Assembly: GCA_028023455.1 (NCBI GenBank)
Contig: JAQFVV010006355.1
Coordinates: forward strand, 1-64,000
Direction: 5' to 3'
DNA: 64,000 bases
Source of the DNA: Epiperipatus broadwayi
Lineage: Eukaryota; Onychophora; Udeonychophora; Euonychophora; Peripatidae
Positions 45,960 to 59,684 of the stretch are shown in pieces. The translations under genes and the position numbers were made by a program. Each line of letters opens with the position of its first letter. Within the stretch, counting starts at the first letter, position 1. Below the pieces are notes generated by a model, which did not search any database, was not told where the DNA came from, and worked only from the letters and a program-made list of their open reading frames with translations.

Positions 45960-47575
45960 GTAATTATCCAACTTAAAAACAAACAATCCATTATGGGTTC
46001 AGTTTTCATACAAAAACCGAAACGCTTATTAAAAAAAGGGTTATAAACTACTAAGAGTTTTCAAGATTACAGATTTTTGAAAAATGCTTTAAAATAAAAG
46101 TATACATATATATAAAATAACTCTAAGAAAAAAAATTATATTTCAAAAATTAATTTTTATATTCTACTTTTTGCTCGTGATGTCAGAAAGCAGTATTAGT
46201 ATTGTCTTATTTGAACAATGTTTAAAACTCCAAGTACACATTTTATTTAGAACTACTTTTTCTATCTCTTTTCTGCTAAATATATTTCATTTAATTTTTT
46301 TTAAAATATATGTATCTGAATAAAATGTAAAACGGACTTTAATTAGTCTATTTCAGGGCAAAGATCTTTCCAAAAATTCATCATATAGAAAACAGTGAAG
46401 GCAATACATTACCAATCAGATTTGTCAGTTTCTGTTTATTGTGAGAACTTGAGGCAGTTTTCATTCTTGTTTTATTTTATAACTAAGGAAAACTAGGCAT
46501 ATATTCATTGACCCATATTGGTTTGTTAGCAAGATTGAATATATGAATGGAAGTTGAAAAAATGATAATATTATCTACCCCATATTTGAAATTTAGCTTG
46601 TAAAAATTTTCCAGGTTACATGTATGAAGCTCTTCTCTACACATAATGAATTTAAGCTCTAAGTTTCACATATTTGTAATGTAGACCAAGAACCAAAGAG
46701 ATAATTATAATTTCAGAAAGGTATAGACTTTATTTATTAAAATATCGTTAAGAATCTCTATTTCTTCTATTAGATTATTAATATTCAGTTGATAGATATC
46801 AATTTTAAAAATGGTAAGAAAATAATAGACGACTCTGTATCTAACTATTAAGAATGTAAGAGAAAAAGCAACGATTCTTAACAATATCTTAGTAAAGAAA
46901 GTTCCCACAGTTCTGCAGTTATAATTATTTTTAGTTTTTTTTAGTCTTCCTTATATATATACAAATATTAATAATTTTAAAGCTGAGCCTATTTTTAGAT
47001 AAACTTCAGTTATGAAGTAACCAGACAAAGCACCTATATAACGTCTTTCCATATGAAATCACTGCCAACTAGTAGGAGCATTTGTCTAATCATTTTTAAG
47101 CCAAACGTGAAACTGCTTTTAGTTTATGTCTTACTTTAGATGAGGACAGAAGATTAGATTTTAATACTTTATGAGATTTTCTAAATATTTTTACAAATAA
47201 ACTAGAGTTTCTTATAAAGAGTTATAAATAATAAAATATTTTATAAACCTTTGGATATAATTATTAACAATTTTAAATAGTATTATTTTATTATGGTACT
47301 CTGTATATGTAATGACAGACTAGCTAACAATTGATTAAGTTTGAAATTTGACCAATTACTAATTTTCGAATAAAAACGTTGTCTTTAAATATATGATATC
47401 ATGTTGTTATTTTTAATATTGTAAGAAATATTAATAATTTTAATGGAATGTTTTTAATGTATTTATTTAGATCAATTTTATTTTAAATTCATTTTAAAAA
47501 TACATAAAAAACTTCTAACCTAAAAGTTTAAAAAAATATTCAATACTTGTATATTATTCCTACAATACAGACAAC
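45960..47575. other. AT-rich stretch upstream of the host-gene candidate
   Basis: I see no second exon or clear promoter. The minus-strand ORF at 46705-46908 is low-complexity, hydrophobic and unrecognised. Confidence 0.4.
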
Positions 47576-47577
47576 TT

Positions 47578-47690
47578 ATTGCACCTTTTCACATTCATAT
47601 CAATGCACTAGTACCTTTGTAATGTTATTTTGGGAACCATTTACAAAGTTATCTGCAGCTTCATTACGAATGTGAAAAAGGTATAGCAAT
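47578..47690. mobile_element. Short foldback MITE, ~113 bp
   Basis: The sequence is an imperfect palindrome. The left end ATTGCACCTTTTCACATTC pairs with the right end GAATGTGAAAAAGGTATAGCAAT. Pairing continues inward (CTTTGTAATG against CATTTACAAAG) to a short centre, GTTATTTTGGGAAC. No coding capacity. Size and structure fit a miniature inverted-repeat element; the superfamily is unknown. Confidence 0.65.
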
Positions 47691-47699
47691 ACATTGTCC

Positions 47700-48285
47700 A
47701 TGTTGCAGCAATAATACCTAAGATACATATTTTTAAAAGGAAAAAAAAATTATATGAAATATACAGGTACTTATATGAAATATATACATATGCAGACCAC
47801 GCTTTGCTTAATTCAATTTATTTCAAAAAATGTGTAGAAATAGTTTTTAAAAACACATGCCAAAACATTACAAGTAAACATATGTATGATTTGCAGAAAT
47901 AAATGCCTAACTAAAAACAACCAACATTTTAAAGAAAAAAATTTTTACCTTAAAAACTAAATTTTCTTAGCCCTTGAAAATATATTAAATAAAAAGTACT
48001 GAAGAAACTCCTATACGTTTATAACAATCATTAAATTATAAGAAACATATAAAACAAACACTAAAAAATAATTTTGTTAAACAGTATTTGCCATAAAAAC
48101 ACATAAAATATACATATATGCTACTTACACTATAATAAATAACAGGAATTCATTGTGTTCAACATAGAAAATGGACACCTGAATTGAAATCCCCCCCCCC
48201 CAAAATGAACACGTATGTAGAAAAAATACTCAAAAAATATCTTTTTTTAAAAAAAAAAATAAAAAAAAAACAACAAAAGAAAACA
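47700..48285. other. AT-rich intergenic stretch
   Basis: I see no gene. A run of ten C at about 48191-48200 is unusual for the local composition. Confidence 0.5.
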
Positions 48286-48289
48286 AATA

Positions 48290-49182
48290 TACCTGAGTCT
48301 CATTTTATGCAGTAGATAGGTTCCAGGTTCCTCAGAAAATGCACACAAAAGAAATCACCCAAAAATAGATTTAACTTACCTTGAAAAATGGGGGATATGT
48401 TCCAGTAATTTTCAGAAATTGCATAAAAGCAAAGCAACAAGGAAAAATTACTTTAAAATTCACATTAAAAAAATAAGGAATAAAGTATGACTAATAAAAA
48501 ATTTCAAATATTTGAAAAAAATTAATACAAGACAAATTTTTTTTATTAACTACAGTATTTTATTTTACATTTTGGCATACATATTTTAATCATTACCACT
48601 ATTTGACAATATGCGTTCGTTTGTGAACTACTAAGAAATCAGATTCGTGATGTGATGTACAACTAGCACCACTTTCAGACATGCTGTGTTAATGGTTTTT
48701 TGTTTCTATATTAAAAAAATGAGATCATAATCAAAACAAAAAGATTATACATTATCATTAGAAAGATTATTTTCAGTTTAAAAAAATCAATAAAATCTTT
48801 GTTATTTATTTTAACAATCTAAAAAAATTTTTTTATTTCTGTTATATCTAACAAAATATGTTTTAAAAGTTTAAAATTTTTGAATATTTATTGCGATATT
48901 TGTATACATAAGTATAAATCTATTACTATTATTTACTCATTAGTATAAGTAGGTTATTTGCATAGAAGCTAAGATTCTAAATACAGCTTCAGGCCATATT
49001 CACACTAGCTGCTAATATAACATATTTTTGAAAAAGTATTTCAAGTCAAAATAAGTTATTAATAATTTAAAATTCTTGATATCTAATAAATATAGTGAAA
49101 TATGAAAGATATTAAGAAGAAACATGAATCACATAACTTCAAAATCACATTAAAATAATCCGCATAAAACGAGACCCAGATG
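48290..49182 (-). mobile_element. TIR DNA transposon (Tc1/pogo-like), copy 3, internally deleted
   Basis: The ends TACCTGAGTCTC and GAGACCCAGATG are diverged versions of the TIRs at 23808 and 29919. TA flanks both sides (48288-48289 and 49183-49184). Internal blocks such as 'cagtagataggttcc', 'aaagcaaagcaac' and 'aaacatgaatcacataactt' match copy 2 in the same orientation. The centre of the element, including the transposase fragment, is gone. Confidence 0.75.
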
Positions 49183-49189
49183 TAATTCT

Positions 49190-49780
49190 GAACAATAAAG
49201 AAATATAAATTATAAGACTTTTATAACTGTTAACATTTAAAACAATGTGTTTTCACCTCTATTTCTCCCTCTCCACAAACTAGGGGAGGTTAAGAGAAGT
49301 GAATAGTAAATATTTTGAAACTTTAAATTTTTAGCTTTTAAATAGTATCTGTCAAAAAAATTGCTACATGTTCCAACATTTGATGGCTTGCATCATTCTT
49401 AACAACCCAAAATTAATTCCAAAAATGAATAAAAAGTATTATATATGGCTTTTATTACAGAAGAACTTGGCCATTCCTGCTAGACAAACTTTAAAAATAT
49501 TTTACCTGATAATCATAATTTTTTTAATTCAAGAACTCTTTTTTATAGGAAAAAAACAAAACATTTTTTTACTACTGTGCAACAATGATAATAGTGAATT
49601 TATGTTGTGGAGTTTCATACTTAAACATATGTAAACTTCATATCTTTTAGCATTTTGTTTTGAAAATATTTATACAAGTCTATCTTAATGATGTAGAGGC
49701 TGAGTAAATTGTGTTGACAGAAATGAACTATTACTAATGTTGAGATGTTATCATGTTGCCTAATTATGAATAAAAAATTA
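49190..49780. other. AT-rich intergenic stretch
   Basis: I see no gene. The ORFs at 49368-49634 (plus strand) and 49621-49890 (minus strand, running into family A) are unrecognised. Confidence 0.4.
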
Positions 49781-49786
49781 ACATAT

Positions 49787-50887
49787 TGTAACGGGTTGGG
49801 GTGGGTGATATGTGGGAAAGAAGAATTGAACTGGGGTGATGGAAAAATCATCATCACCCCACAGGTCAACAACATAAAATGAAATATCAATAATTTACAA
49901 AAGTATCTATGGTAATATAGTATTTATAAAAGTGTATATATAAGTAGTATAATATTTTATAAGAGCATGAGATTAAAACATCTCCAAGAACATTGTGAGA
50001 TCAGCCAGTCACTATAAATCCAAATAAAGTATAATAAAGGTAAAATATATTTAAGGGGAACATGAGATCAATGAATCTCTGAGAACATTGGGAGATCAGC
50101 CAGCTACTTAGAAGAGCAACTAAAGGCATAATTATTTATCCACCAGCACTATAATTTAAAAAATAAGTACAAGTAAATACTTGAGAAATAACCATCCATC
50201 ATCATCATTGATGGGAATAAACAAATTAGTACAATAAATCAGAATAAAATCAACAGACCATCTTGTGGCTGGATTTGAACAATAAAAAATATAAATCAAC
50301 AGTCAACCTTGTGACTGGAATGGAAATGGGTCTTCTGTAGACCAGGCTAACTATTGAGCCTTTGCCAGCTTGGGCAATTTTTTAAACATAATTTGGATGC
50401 ACCAGCTTAGTGCCCATCCATTAGTATACCCAATAATCAGAAATCAAAACAATAATGCTGTGACATTAAAACATGCTGATCATCATCAATGCTCAAGCCA
50501 CTTGTACTATTAATGTACTGGCCAACTATAAACTTAAATTTTTAACAAGACTGAACTAAAATAAAATATAGTGCATGCGCTTTAAAGAGTATCCTCTTTT
50601 GCGCCAACCAGGATGATGATTGATCATCTCTGGATGCCCAAAGCACTAAACACATCCCCATTTATCAGTGTCCGAATCTAGCCCAGAGAACACAAGATCT
50701 ATTATTGTATGTGAACAAGAGATGATGGAATAAGATGATTGAAAAAAATGGTATTTAAGGTCTTATAGAATAAGACTCTGATTTTGAAAAGTATACAAAA
50801 TTACATACACAACTAAAGTTATTACATGGTTTTACAATATTTCTCAATTAGATTCTATAAATGCATATATATATATATATCCGTACA
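49787..50887 (+). repeat. Dispersed repeat family A, copy 2 (LTR-like ends)
   Basis: It begins TGTAACGGG and may end at CCGTACA (50881-50887), which would give TG...CA termini of LTR type. The interior (to about 50745) is homologous to 1528-2150 in the same orientation. It also holds an internal direct repeat: 'aacattg.gagatcagccag' occurs at about 49990-50010 and again near 50083-50103. No ORF is present. The homology is certain; the right border and LTR nature are inferred. Confidence 0.55.
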
Positions 50888-50889
50888 CA

Positions 50890-52140
50890 GACGGGCATTT
50901 TATAACATATGAGGAAGACATTTCACTTAAACATAAAATAATTACTACATTGGTAATTTACATAATTACTATTCAAAATTTAAATTGTTACATTAATTTA
51001 CAAAAAGTATAATAAAATATATTCAAATTATTACTATGGTTTACATATATATGCGTAGAGAGGCACGATTAATAATATATAATTAATTTTTTAAAAAAAA
51101 TGAATTGACATTTAATCAAAAAAAATATTAAAATTTTACATATATGAGTATGTGTGTATATATTGCACACTGACTCTTATCTATTTTAACTCGTTACAAT
51201 AACATTATATTTTTTCATAATTAATTCATTTGGAAAACACATAAATTTCACACTTACACGTGTGTATCAATATTTAAAAAAAATCAGTTTAACAAATTCT
51301 ATTATAGCTTTCTTTTATTCTTTTACAAAAAAATATATAGTCAATTTTCCAGAGGTTAGAAAGCTTTAATTAGGTTACCTCTTAATGAATTATCAATGTC
51401 TTTAAATTTAAAAATATCGATTTAAAAATGTCCAAATAAATTATTGAAAAACAACTCACTTTTGTATGCAAGTTTATCTGTGCTTCTCTTCGCATATGTA
51501 GACACAGCAGCATACATATAACTACTTCTTTATTCAGCTGCTCTCTTGGGAAAGCTGTTTTTGGTCATTCCAGAAAATTGTCATCATCAGATAAAAGTAC
51601 ATAATTCAGGTATGATTGGCTTTTTTCTTTCTATAGTACTTGGATTTTTTTAAGCTTCAGGTCAGCAAGCTGTTTTCCAGAACACTTTTAAGGCTATGAA
51701 TTACAAAGAATCTTGACCTGTTTCCTCCATGTAAATTCAAACTCCTCGAGTGAAATGTAGAGCAGCCATTTCCTTGCATTCTTAAATCCTCATGGAAGTT
51801 CTCTTGATAATTATACTATCCATCTTTGCAGCTAGCTTTACTATGGCTATTTTCTGCTACAGTTACCAACTCTTCACAAAATACTTGAGCCAACTTTATA
51901 GCTAGCTCTTCTGCTAACTCTTATAAAACTGCAAGCCAAACTGTTCTTTTTAAAATCACTCTCCAGACTGACTGATATTTTTTATCAGCTCTTTTTATAA
52001 AACCATCTGAGGTGTTATAACAACACCTTGATTAAAAACAGAATTTTATTTTTATCTCTCGAATCCCTTGGAATCTATATACATGTTTTTACTTAGGGGA
52101 TTTCTAATAGATAAAAATTTTATTTAATTAATTAAAAAAA
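50890..52140. other. Intergenic stretch with an unplaced repeat-like patch
   Basis: I see no gene. From about 51480 to 52080 the composition is less AT-rich and rich in 'agct' words ('gcagctagctttactatgg', 'tatagctagctcttctgc'). It may be another decayed repeat, but it has no copy in this window. Confidence 0.4.
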
Positions 52141-52174
52141 TTCCAAAAATAAGTATGGTGTTTTTACATTTCAA

Positions 52175-52523
<349 letters not shown>

Positions 52524-52853
52524 ATATATATATACATCATCATCATCACATGATTCTCTTATCTTACATTTAATAATATGCATTAACAGTAACATTCCTA
52601 GTCTACCTTCTCTAGAGGCATCTTTGTATGCTAGAATAGTCGGTGGATATCAGCTGACTAGTGGTAACCAAATCCCCAGAGTAGTTTTTTCTTATTGGCC
52701 AGAAAGTGAAAAATCTTTAATGTGGCTAACAGAATTTCTGGGCATTTGATCGATATTGTACCAGTCAAAATATGTTTATCCATCTAACATGAGCTGGAAC
52801 TCACAAAATGTACTTCAAATCCAGTCAAGCCCGAGATTTAGGTCAGGGACCAA

Positions 52854-52910
52854 CCTGGATTCGAACCCACTCTCTAAGCCCCAGATCAAACACCTAATGG
52901 ATAACATAAT
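52854..52910 (-). other. tRNA-like B-box fragment, possible SINE relic
   Basis: The minus strand reads GAGTGGGTTCGAATCCAGG with a perfect B-box (GTTCGAATC). A convincing A-box at the right distance upstream is not seen. It may be a worn SINE of a different family from 20779 and 36903. Confidence 0.3.
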
Positions 52911-52914
52911 AGTG

Positions 52915-55900
52915 ATGGTGCATGAGAATTAATTTTAATCCGGCCCATTAGCAAAGCGTGAGAAGACAATGAGACATCTATTATTATGACTTAACTAAAA
53001 TATATACATGCATAACTGTATGTGTGGAAGTGGAGGAAAAGGAATTCGAACTACTCAAATATGTTAGACAATAAAATTATTAGTTTAATATAATGATAAA
53101 TTATTATACATTATGACTTAATTATATACATTAGTGTGTGTGTGAATGAGCAGGCAGTAGATGATTACATAGTGTCATTCACGCTATTATTTCTCATATG
53201 CTCTTTTATTAGCTAAATAATATATGATAAATGAACACACATCTTTGGTGGGTCCAATATTAAGATGCCAATCGATTATTAGAAGGAATTACATAATATT
53301 TCTATTAACGCTTTGATTTACGTTTCAGAAACATGGTGACTAACATATATATTTCTAGGAGCATTCCAAAATTCATCATACATATGATATAAACTATTTT
53401 CATGCCATTGAGGTCATGAAAATAAACAAAATACATTTGAAAGATTATATTTGAATCTATGACAAACTATTTAATGAAAAATTATTTTAACAATAGTAAG
53501 GCGAACGCTTTATTTTCCCCAAGGCCTATACTCTTAAATACAGTAATACATTACGACAGTGGGACTGTATAAGACTGAAATAAACTTAATTAATAAAACT
53601 GGAAGTAGTTGGCATTTATATATATTTTTAAGCAGAGCACAATTTTAGTATTATTACAGCACTAAAACTAGGTCATAAGCAAAAGAAATAATAATAATAC
53701 GAAGTTTTGCAGTACTGACATAATAGCAAAAAAAATAACTAAGAGGAAACGGTTGTGCTTCTGGATGAAAAACGAAGTGGATAGACATGCCGTGGTCATC
53801 GCCAACATGCAGGCCTTTCATACAAAGAAGTGAATATGCATAGCATGTGCCAAACTTACAGGATGACCGCCAGAGGCATTTTTATATGAAATAAATGTTC
53901 CGGATAGCTCAACTATCTACGGAACAAGATATGAGAAGAAATCTATGGGTCCGAACTTGTCATAGCCCTTAGATTAGAAGACTAGAAGCACGTAATATAT
54001 ATATATATATATATGAAGATAGGCCAAATGTCAGTAACACAGTATGAATGAATGTCACTAACAACATGAAATATAATTTACTGCTTTAAAATAAATGACT
54101 CTTGTTTGAGTATTATAATTTAGACAAATAATACACTATGCAGTTATAATATATATAGGTATTTAGATTTCATTTATGAAAATATACTTGAAGATTTTAT
54201 TTAGTACAAGAAACATTAAGATTTACCCCCTTCCCTTTTCGGTTATTTAAAATAAATAAATCCCACCTTCGTGGATTTTATAATAACTGGAATATTTAAA
54301 TATTGTATTTGATACTTTAAGAGTATATAAAAAACTAACAATTATATAGAAAACAAATAATAAGTCACCCTTTCAGAATTGAATAAATAATATTTTAAAA
54401 TAAATAAGGTTTCAAAGCATTGATGAGCTCGAGTTCTGGATTTACTCCGGGTAGAAAATCCAGAGTTAAACAAATATATTTTTTTTATACTAAAACATAA
54501 ATAAAATGTTGGCTCATAAAACAATCTGGTGAGTGTATTAATTAATAATGCATTGTTTTAAATGGATGTTAAAAACCTTAATTCATGAAGGTTTACTTAA
54601 AAGAAGAAAAGATTTTAGAAATTCAACTTGTCAGATTGTTTGAAATTGGCACATTAATAATAACTAAAATAGACATATAAAATTAAGTGATAAATAAATG
54701 ACCACACCAAAATTAAAGAAAGTGAGCATATGAGAGAAAATTAGATTTAAAGAAATTATTTGAGAGCAATTTACATTTTATATTAGAAATAAAGTTAAAT
54801 AATACATTAGAAGAAGAAATCTTGACAATAGAGATTGAGATTAGTTAGACTAGCTTTACTTGCGGCTTGAAAATTTACCTTGCATTATTTTAAGAGTCCA
54901 TATTTTAAAGTCTGCTCATGCATGGCAATTGGTTCTGAAATAACAGCAAACTTTTATTTAGCATTCCAAAGTTCTCCATCGGGCCTTTACTTCATTCTAT
55001 GGGAGCATAATGACATCGTGGTGGCAGATGATGACCCAACAGGGCCAAGAAGGGTGGTGGATTTATTACTACATCATTTTTAGTTTCACAGCGATGTTAA
55101 CAATCAGTTCTCACTATAGTAGCTAATCCATCTCTGATCTTAAAATTCTTACTTTTTCTTTATCGATTGTTTTTGAAGATGCAACAGTAAGATAATGTCC
55201 AAAAATAAATTCAAATCTATTTCCAGAGTAGAAATAGATTTGACTAAATGTTTATAAAAGAAAATCTTTAATCTTAATCCCCATTTTAAGTAAAAACTTT
55301 AATTAAAATACCTTCCCCATATTAAAACAATAGTGTTTCCAACCCTTTAATTATTTTTAGACAATTAAGTGTAGCATCTTCCGTCTTGGTTTTTATAAAT
55401 CATATATTTTAATATAAAAAATGTATTTTAAAAGGAAAAAGTTTAAAAAGGTCATATCATAAAAAATTTACAAAAATTCAATATTTTGTTAGTATTTTGC
55501 TCCTATATATATATTTGAGCCACACCTATATTTTAATAAAAAGAATTAATAATCATAAAATTAATAATAATAAAAATGTTAATTTAAAAGTTAAAATTTT
55601 ATAATTTAGGTGCACATCTCAAATGTATACATAAATATATATATACAACACAAAAGGAGCGGGATGGGATATAGGCTTTAAACACAGGTTAGTAGATGGA
55701 ACTATGAAGCTCAATCTTAAGCTAAGATTGACTGCTTCAATATATAAGAACTTTTGACTCTCAAAGCCATATTATAGCATACTACTGTTTTATGGCTTTG
55801 CTTTTTATTAAGAAAAAATGGTGTGTACATGCCCATTCAATAATTGAATTTACTTTTTACACTATTCAAATAAATTTTAAAGTTTCATAAAGTTCTTCAT

Positions 55901-56960
55901 AATTTTTTTTATAACGTATCTCTTTATTCTAATATTTTAAATAAATCCGTAAATAATGATTAGTAAATATGTAGCATATAATTTATTCACGGACCAACAA
56001 AGTTCTATGAGTCTTAGGTCAGATTCTTAAAAAAAATCTTTTTAATGTAAACAATACACATTTTCTTTTATTAATATCAATTCAATAACCATTTTTTATC
56101 TGACTGATGAATTGACATAAATAAGAGAAAATGGTTGTTATTTACGATGCTGTGATAAAAATAATTCTTTAAGCATCTAACTTCTGAACTGTAATAATGC
56201 GTAATTGTTTTGAGAATAAATTATTTCAGTAAATTTTAAAATATTCCCTAGTTATTATTTGCTAGTAATTTTCTCTTATATTTGAATCTTATCTATCTAT
56301 ATCTTCCCTCACCCCCTCCCTCATTTTTCATGCAATTGGAAAAAATTGTTTTATATCGTTTTTTTTTAAAAAAAAATGTCAATGTGTTTTTGAAAAAAAT
56401 AAAAGAAAACAAAGTTAACAAAGTAATTAAAAAGCGAAATAAATAAGAGTAAAATTGCAGCAGTTTGGTGGCAATTTTTAACGTTTTCGACATCGTTTAG
56501 CAGGGTTTATTTGATGCTCGTGTTTAAAAACATGTTTTTCAAGGAGAAATAAGACTAAAATCGCAGGGTTTATTCGATGCTCACAAGATTACTCCTTTAT
56601 CTCATATGTGAAAAGGCCTTCTATCTTTTCTTCATTGCAGGAATAGTACACAATATTGTAATGCTTTTTAATTACAATTTAATTTCTTTTAAAATTAATT
56701 AGTATATATATATATATGTGTGTGTGTGTGAAACAAATTATTCACTACAATTGCTGGTTAATAATAATTTATGAGTTTAGTTTTTTACTTTTCCTTAAAG
56801 TTAAAAGTAAATAGATATTTATTCATAATCATCCCTTTGTGGTTATAATTTGACTTTAAATCTGAACTAAATAAATTTGAATATTTTTCCATATACTTAG
56901 CCTTTTTTATTTCAGGAAGCTACTCTTAACTAACACAGTTTATCATATAACATTATTCAG
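52915..56960. other. AT-rich intergenic stretch with two unexplained GC-richer patches
   Basis: I see no gene with a recognisable domain. At about 53745-53990 and 54890-55085 the composition is clearly less AT-rich and words are non-repetitive. The second holds a 67-codon plus-strand ORF ending DDDPTGPRRVVDLLLHHF. Neither matches a family I know. AT tracts occur near 53997-54014, 55640 and 56702-56716. Confidence 0.4.
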
Positions 56961-56969
56961 TATATATAT

Positions 56970-58389
56970 TGTAACGTTTATTTATATACGTTACAAATAT
57001 ATTGGCATTTGGTAAAAGCTAAAAAAGTAAATTTAGATTTTTTTTTGATTAGTATAATTTTTGTTAATACGTGCAATGAAAGTTAAAATTGTCATTCTTA
57101 TTTTTTTTTATCTAATTGGAAAGAATAAATGACATACAGATTACTAATCCAGATAAATAAAAAGAATTCCAAAAGTATAAGCTAAAAGAAAAATATTTTA
57201 GCTAATTAAAGATGGAAGAATAATGCTAAAAAAAAAGAGAACTTTGTAACTTAAATTTAAGAGAGTGTATAAGATTATTATCTTATATGCTGATAAAAAG
57301 ACAAAAGGGTCCAAGTTAAAAAAATGGAGGCGCATAAAAAAGGGATGACAACTTCAATCTGGGTCTTCTCTTTATCAGTTCGGTCTCTGAAAGTTGGAGG
57401 TTTCCACGAGAATATCCTTCTACAAAAGCTGTCACACAGGGACTTGTGAAGACCACTTTTTGCAATAAAAGGGGTCACTATAACTGTGTCTCCAGCTATG
57501 GAACGAAACAATAATGGAAAACGGGTGACAGCAGTGGAAATTCTGATGATCTGGGATCCCATAAACCTACAGAACTTCCCGGTAAGTTAAGAGTAAATTT
57601 TCCTTTGATAGTGACTTAAGAAGTTTGCAAACAATTATTTATCTAAGCTTAGACTACCATCCTGATATAGACTTTTCTTTTCTATTCGAACTAATAAAGA
57701 AATTTATACAAGATCTTGGGACATTATTAAATCGCTTTAATTGCTTAATCTCACTGTTTTTGTTAATCGATTCAGTATCTGGATTAGTGTGTGTGTACTT
57801 TCCTGTGTAGTTAATATGTAATTTAACTTATAAATATTTTAGTTTGATAGAATAAAAGAGATTTTACTTTTATCAACCTTTTTCATTGTGCGTTATTAAT
57901 AATGGTTATTATTCTTTTTAGTATTAAAGTTATTATTAGTTTAATAAGATTTAAAAGTAATTTACCTTGCCAATATGTTTGAATAAGCCCAGCAATAATA
58001 ATCTCAAAAAAAAGATAATTCTAGTTTACCGTAAAATTACCGATTCTTAAAATCTAAGACCAATAATCTTAAAACTATTAATTCTCGTTATGGTAGGAGG
58101 TAATACCGATTTGTTTAAAAGCATTTTTTCTGTTTAGTTTACGAGTTACCATATGTTTGCGCAGTCTCAGTGGGTCTAACGACTCTGGCGCCCTCAGAGT
58201 AGAAATTAAAAACTGGTTCTGCTCACGATAGTACTCGAGTAATAGTTCTGGGCCAAAGTTGATCAGGAAAAATAGCTGCGTTGAGAATAGAAATACAACT
58301 TTCTTTTTTCTTTTGATACAGCTTGATCAACTCACGCTCAAATATAAATTTGAGGTGTATAGAGGCCTAGTAATAAGAAAAACGTTACA
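56970..58389 (+). mobile_element. Candidate 5' LTR of an LTR retrotransposon
   Basis: The proposed LTR begins TGTAACG after an AT tract and ends AAAAACGTTACA at 58389, giving TG...CA with 7-bp inverted termini (TGTAACG/CGTTACA). It is followed after one base by a primer-binding-site-like sequence. The last 20 bases, GTAATAAGAAAAACGTTACA, are repeated exactly at 59139-59158, consistent with a remnant of the 3' LTR, and AT tracts flank both outer ends. The right end is well supported. The left end is less so, because TGTAACG...CGTTACA at 56970-56995 is itself a small palindrome. The minus-strand ORF at 57278-57562 lies inside and is unrecognised. Confidence 0.45.
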
Positions 58390-58390
58390 A

Positions 58391-58413
58391 TGGCGACCCA
58401 ACTCGGGCTTCGA
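58391..58413 (+). other. Primer-binding site, tRNA-Lys-like
   Basis: TGGCGACCCAACTCGGGCTT starts one base after the LTR end. It aligns with the complement of a metazoan tRNA-Lys 3' end (TGGCGCCCAACGTGG...) with one inserted base and a few changes. This is the expected place for minus-strand priming of an LTR element. Confidence 0.5.
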
Positions 58414-59158
58414 TTTAACAACTACAACCTGAGATGAGTTGTAATGATAAAGAACATTACAATGATGACTCAAAGAAACTCACAGCTGGAAAATAAATTA
58501 TGATTTTTTTGAAAAAAGAAAAAAATTATAAAAAAAAAAAAACTAATTAATTAAACCCTGATTATTAAAATATGAAAGAAGATATTTTTTTAATATGACT
58601 TCCAGAAAAAAAAAAAAATATATATGTATATTTTTTTATATATGTCTAAAAACACGATCGTGGGTGATGTAGACGTAAGTCACAAGTATTTGACCGGGTA
58701 GGCGGTTACTGAAGAGGGGAATAACATAGCCCTGAGTTCTTATCCGCAGTATATCAACATAAGACCGTCTTTAAATGCTCGTCAGACTATTTCTAGCAGA
58801 GATCCCAATAAAGGGAGGGATCAAGTTGGACCAAGTTGCCACGAGCCTGTAAGACTCAGAACGATGAGCAACGCTCGTTTGTGCTTATAACTTGGGCTTC
58901 TTATCGTTAATATTACACTAAAGCGGATAGGACACAGATGAATGTTGAAATATTTTCCATTCCCGCCATGTTAGACCTAAAAGTGGGCGTTAAAGCCGAA
59001 CATCGCTTGTGAATGAGTCTACACAATATATCAGCACGCTACTACAGAAAAAAAAATACGAATATGAATTTAAAAAACTTAAGAATAAAATTAGTGTAAA
59101 CCCCTATTTTATTCTCATCTCCTGGCACTGGTGGTATTGTAATAAGAAAAACGTTACA
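58414..59158 (+). mobile_element. Deleted interior and 3' LTR remnant of the LTR element
   Basis: About 725 bp follow the primer-binding site, less AT-rich than the surroundings and without gag or pol motifs. A second, diverged GTAATGATAAAGAACATTACA block with 'atgatgactcaaag' follows the first one at about 58441-58475. The stretch ends in the 20-base LTR terminus at 59139-59158, then an AT tract. Most of the element, including all enzymes, is lost. Confidence 0.4.
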
Positions 59159-59159
59159 A

Positions 59160-59680
59160 TATATATATTTAGATAAAATGTAAAATAAGGATAAAAACAA
59201 TTGGCATGTCTTGGCGAATCGTGCTTTTTTTCACCTTTCCTCTATCAAGAGCTATTAGAAAGGTTTTGGTCACACAGATATATATTTAATTAAAAGCTGT
59301 TTTGCCTTTAACCAAATGGATAATTAGATGAGTTATATATGAAATAGCAATCTGAAAAAAATACTACGCTATTTGAAAACTCACCTAGCCAAAAATTTTC
59401 CACATTCTGACAAAATTCAAATAAAGATTATTAGCAAGGCAAACATATATGATAACTTCTACGACATAAAACTTTTTAAAATTATATATATATATATTAT
59501 CACAGAAAATAAAAATTGCTTAGATAGAATATCAGAAAAATCATGTTGAGATAGTCAAATAAAAATATAAGTAAAAAACATTAAAGTTTTCTGTATCATA
59601 AATTAGTCAATCAAATTATCTTATAATTTTATTAATACATTGTACAGGCTTGCACACACTTGCACATATATAATGTAATA
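59160..59680. other. AT-rich intergenic stretch
   Basis: I see no gene. Confidence 0.5.
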
Positions 59681-59684
59681 TCTA

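Noticed and set aside
57278-57562. 94-codon minus-strand ORF in GC-richer DNA, considered as a host exon
   Set aside because: No domain recognised, and it lies inside the proposed LTR; I could not support it as a gene.
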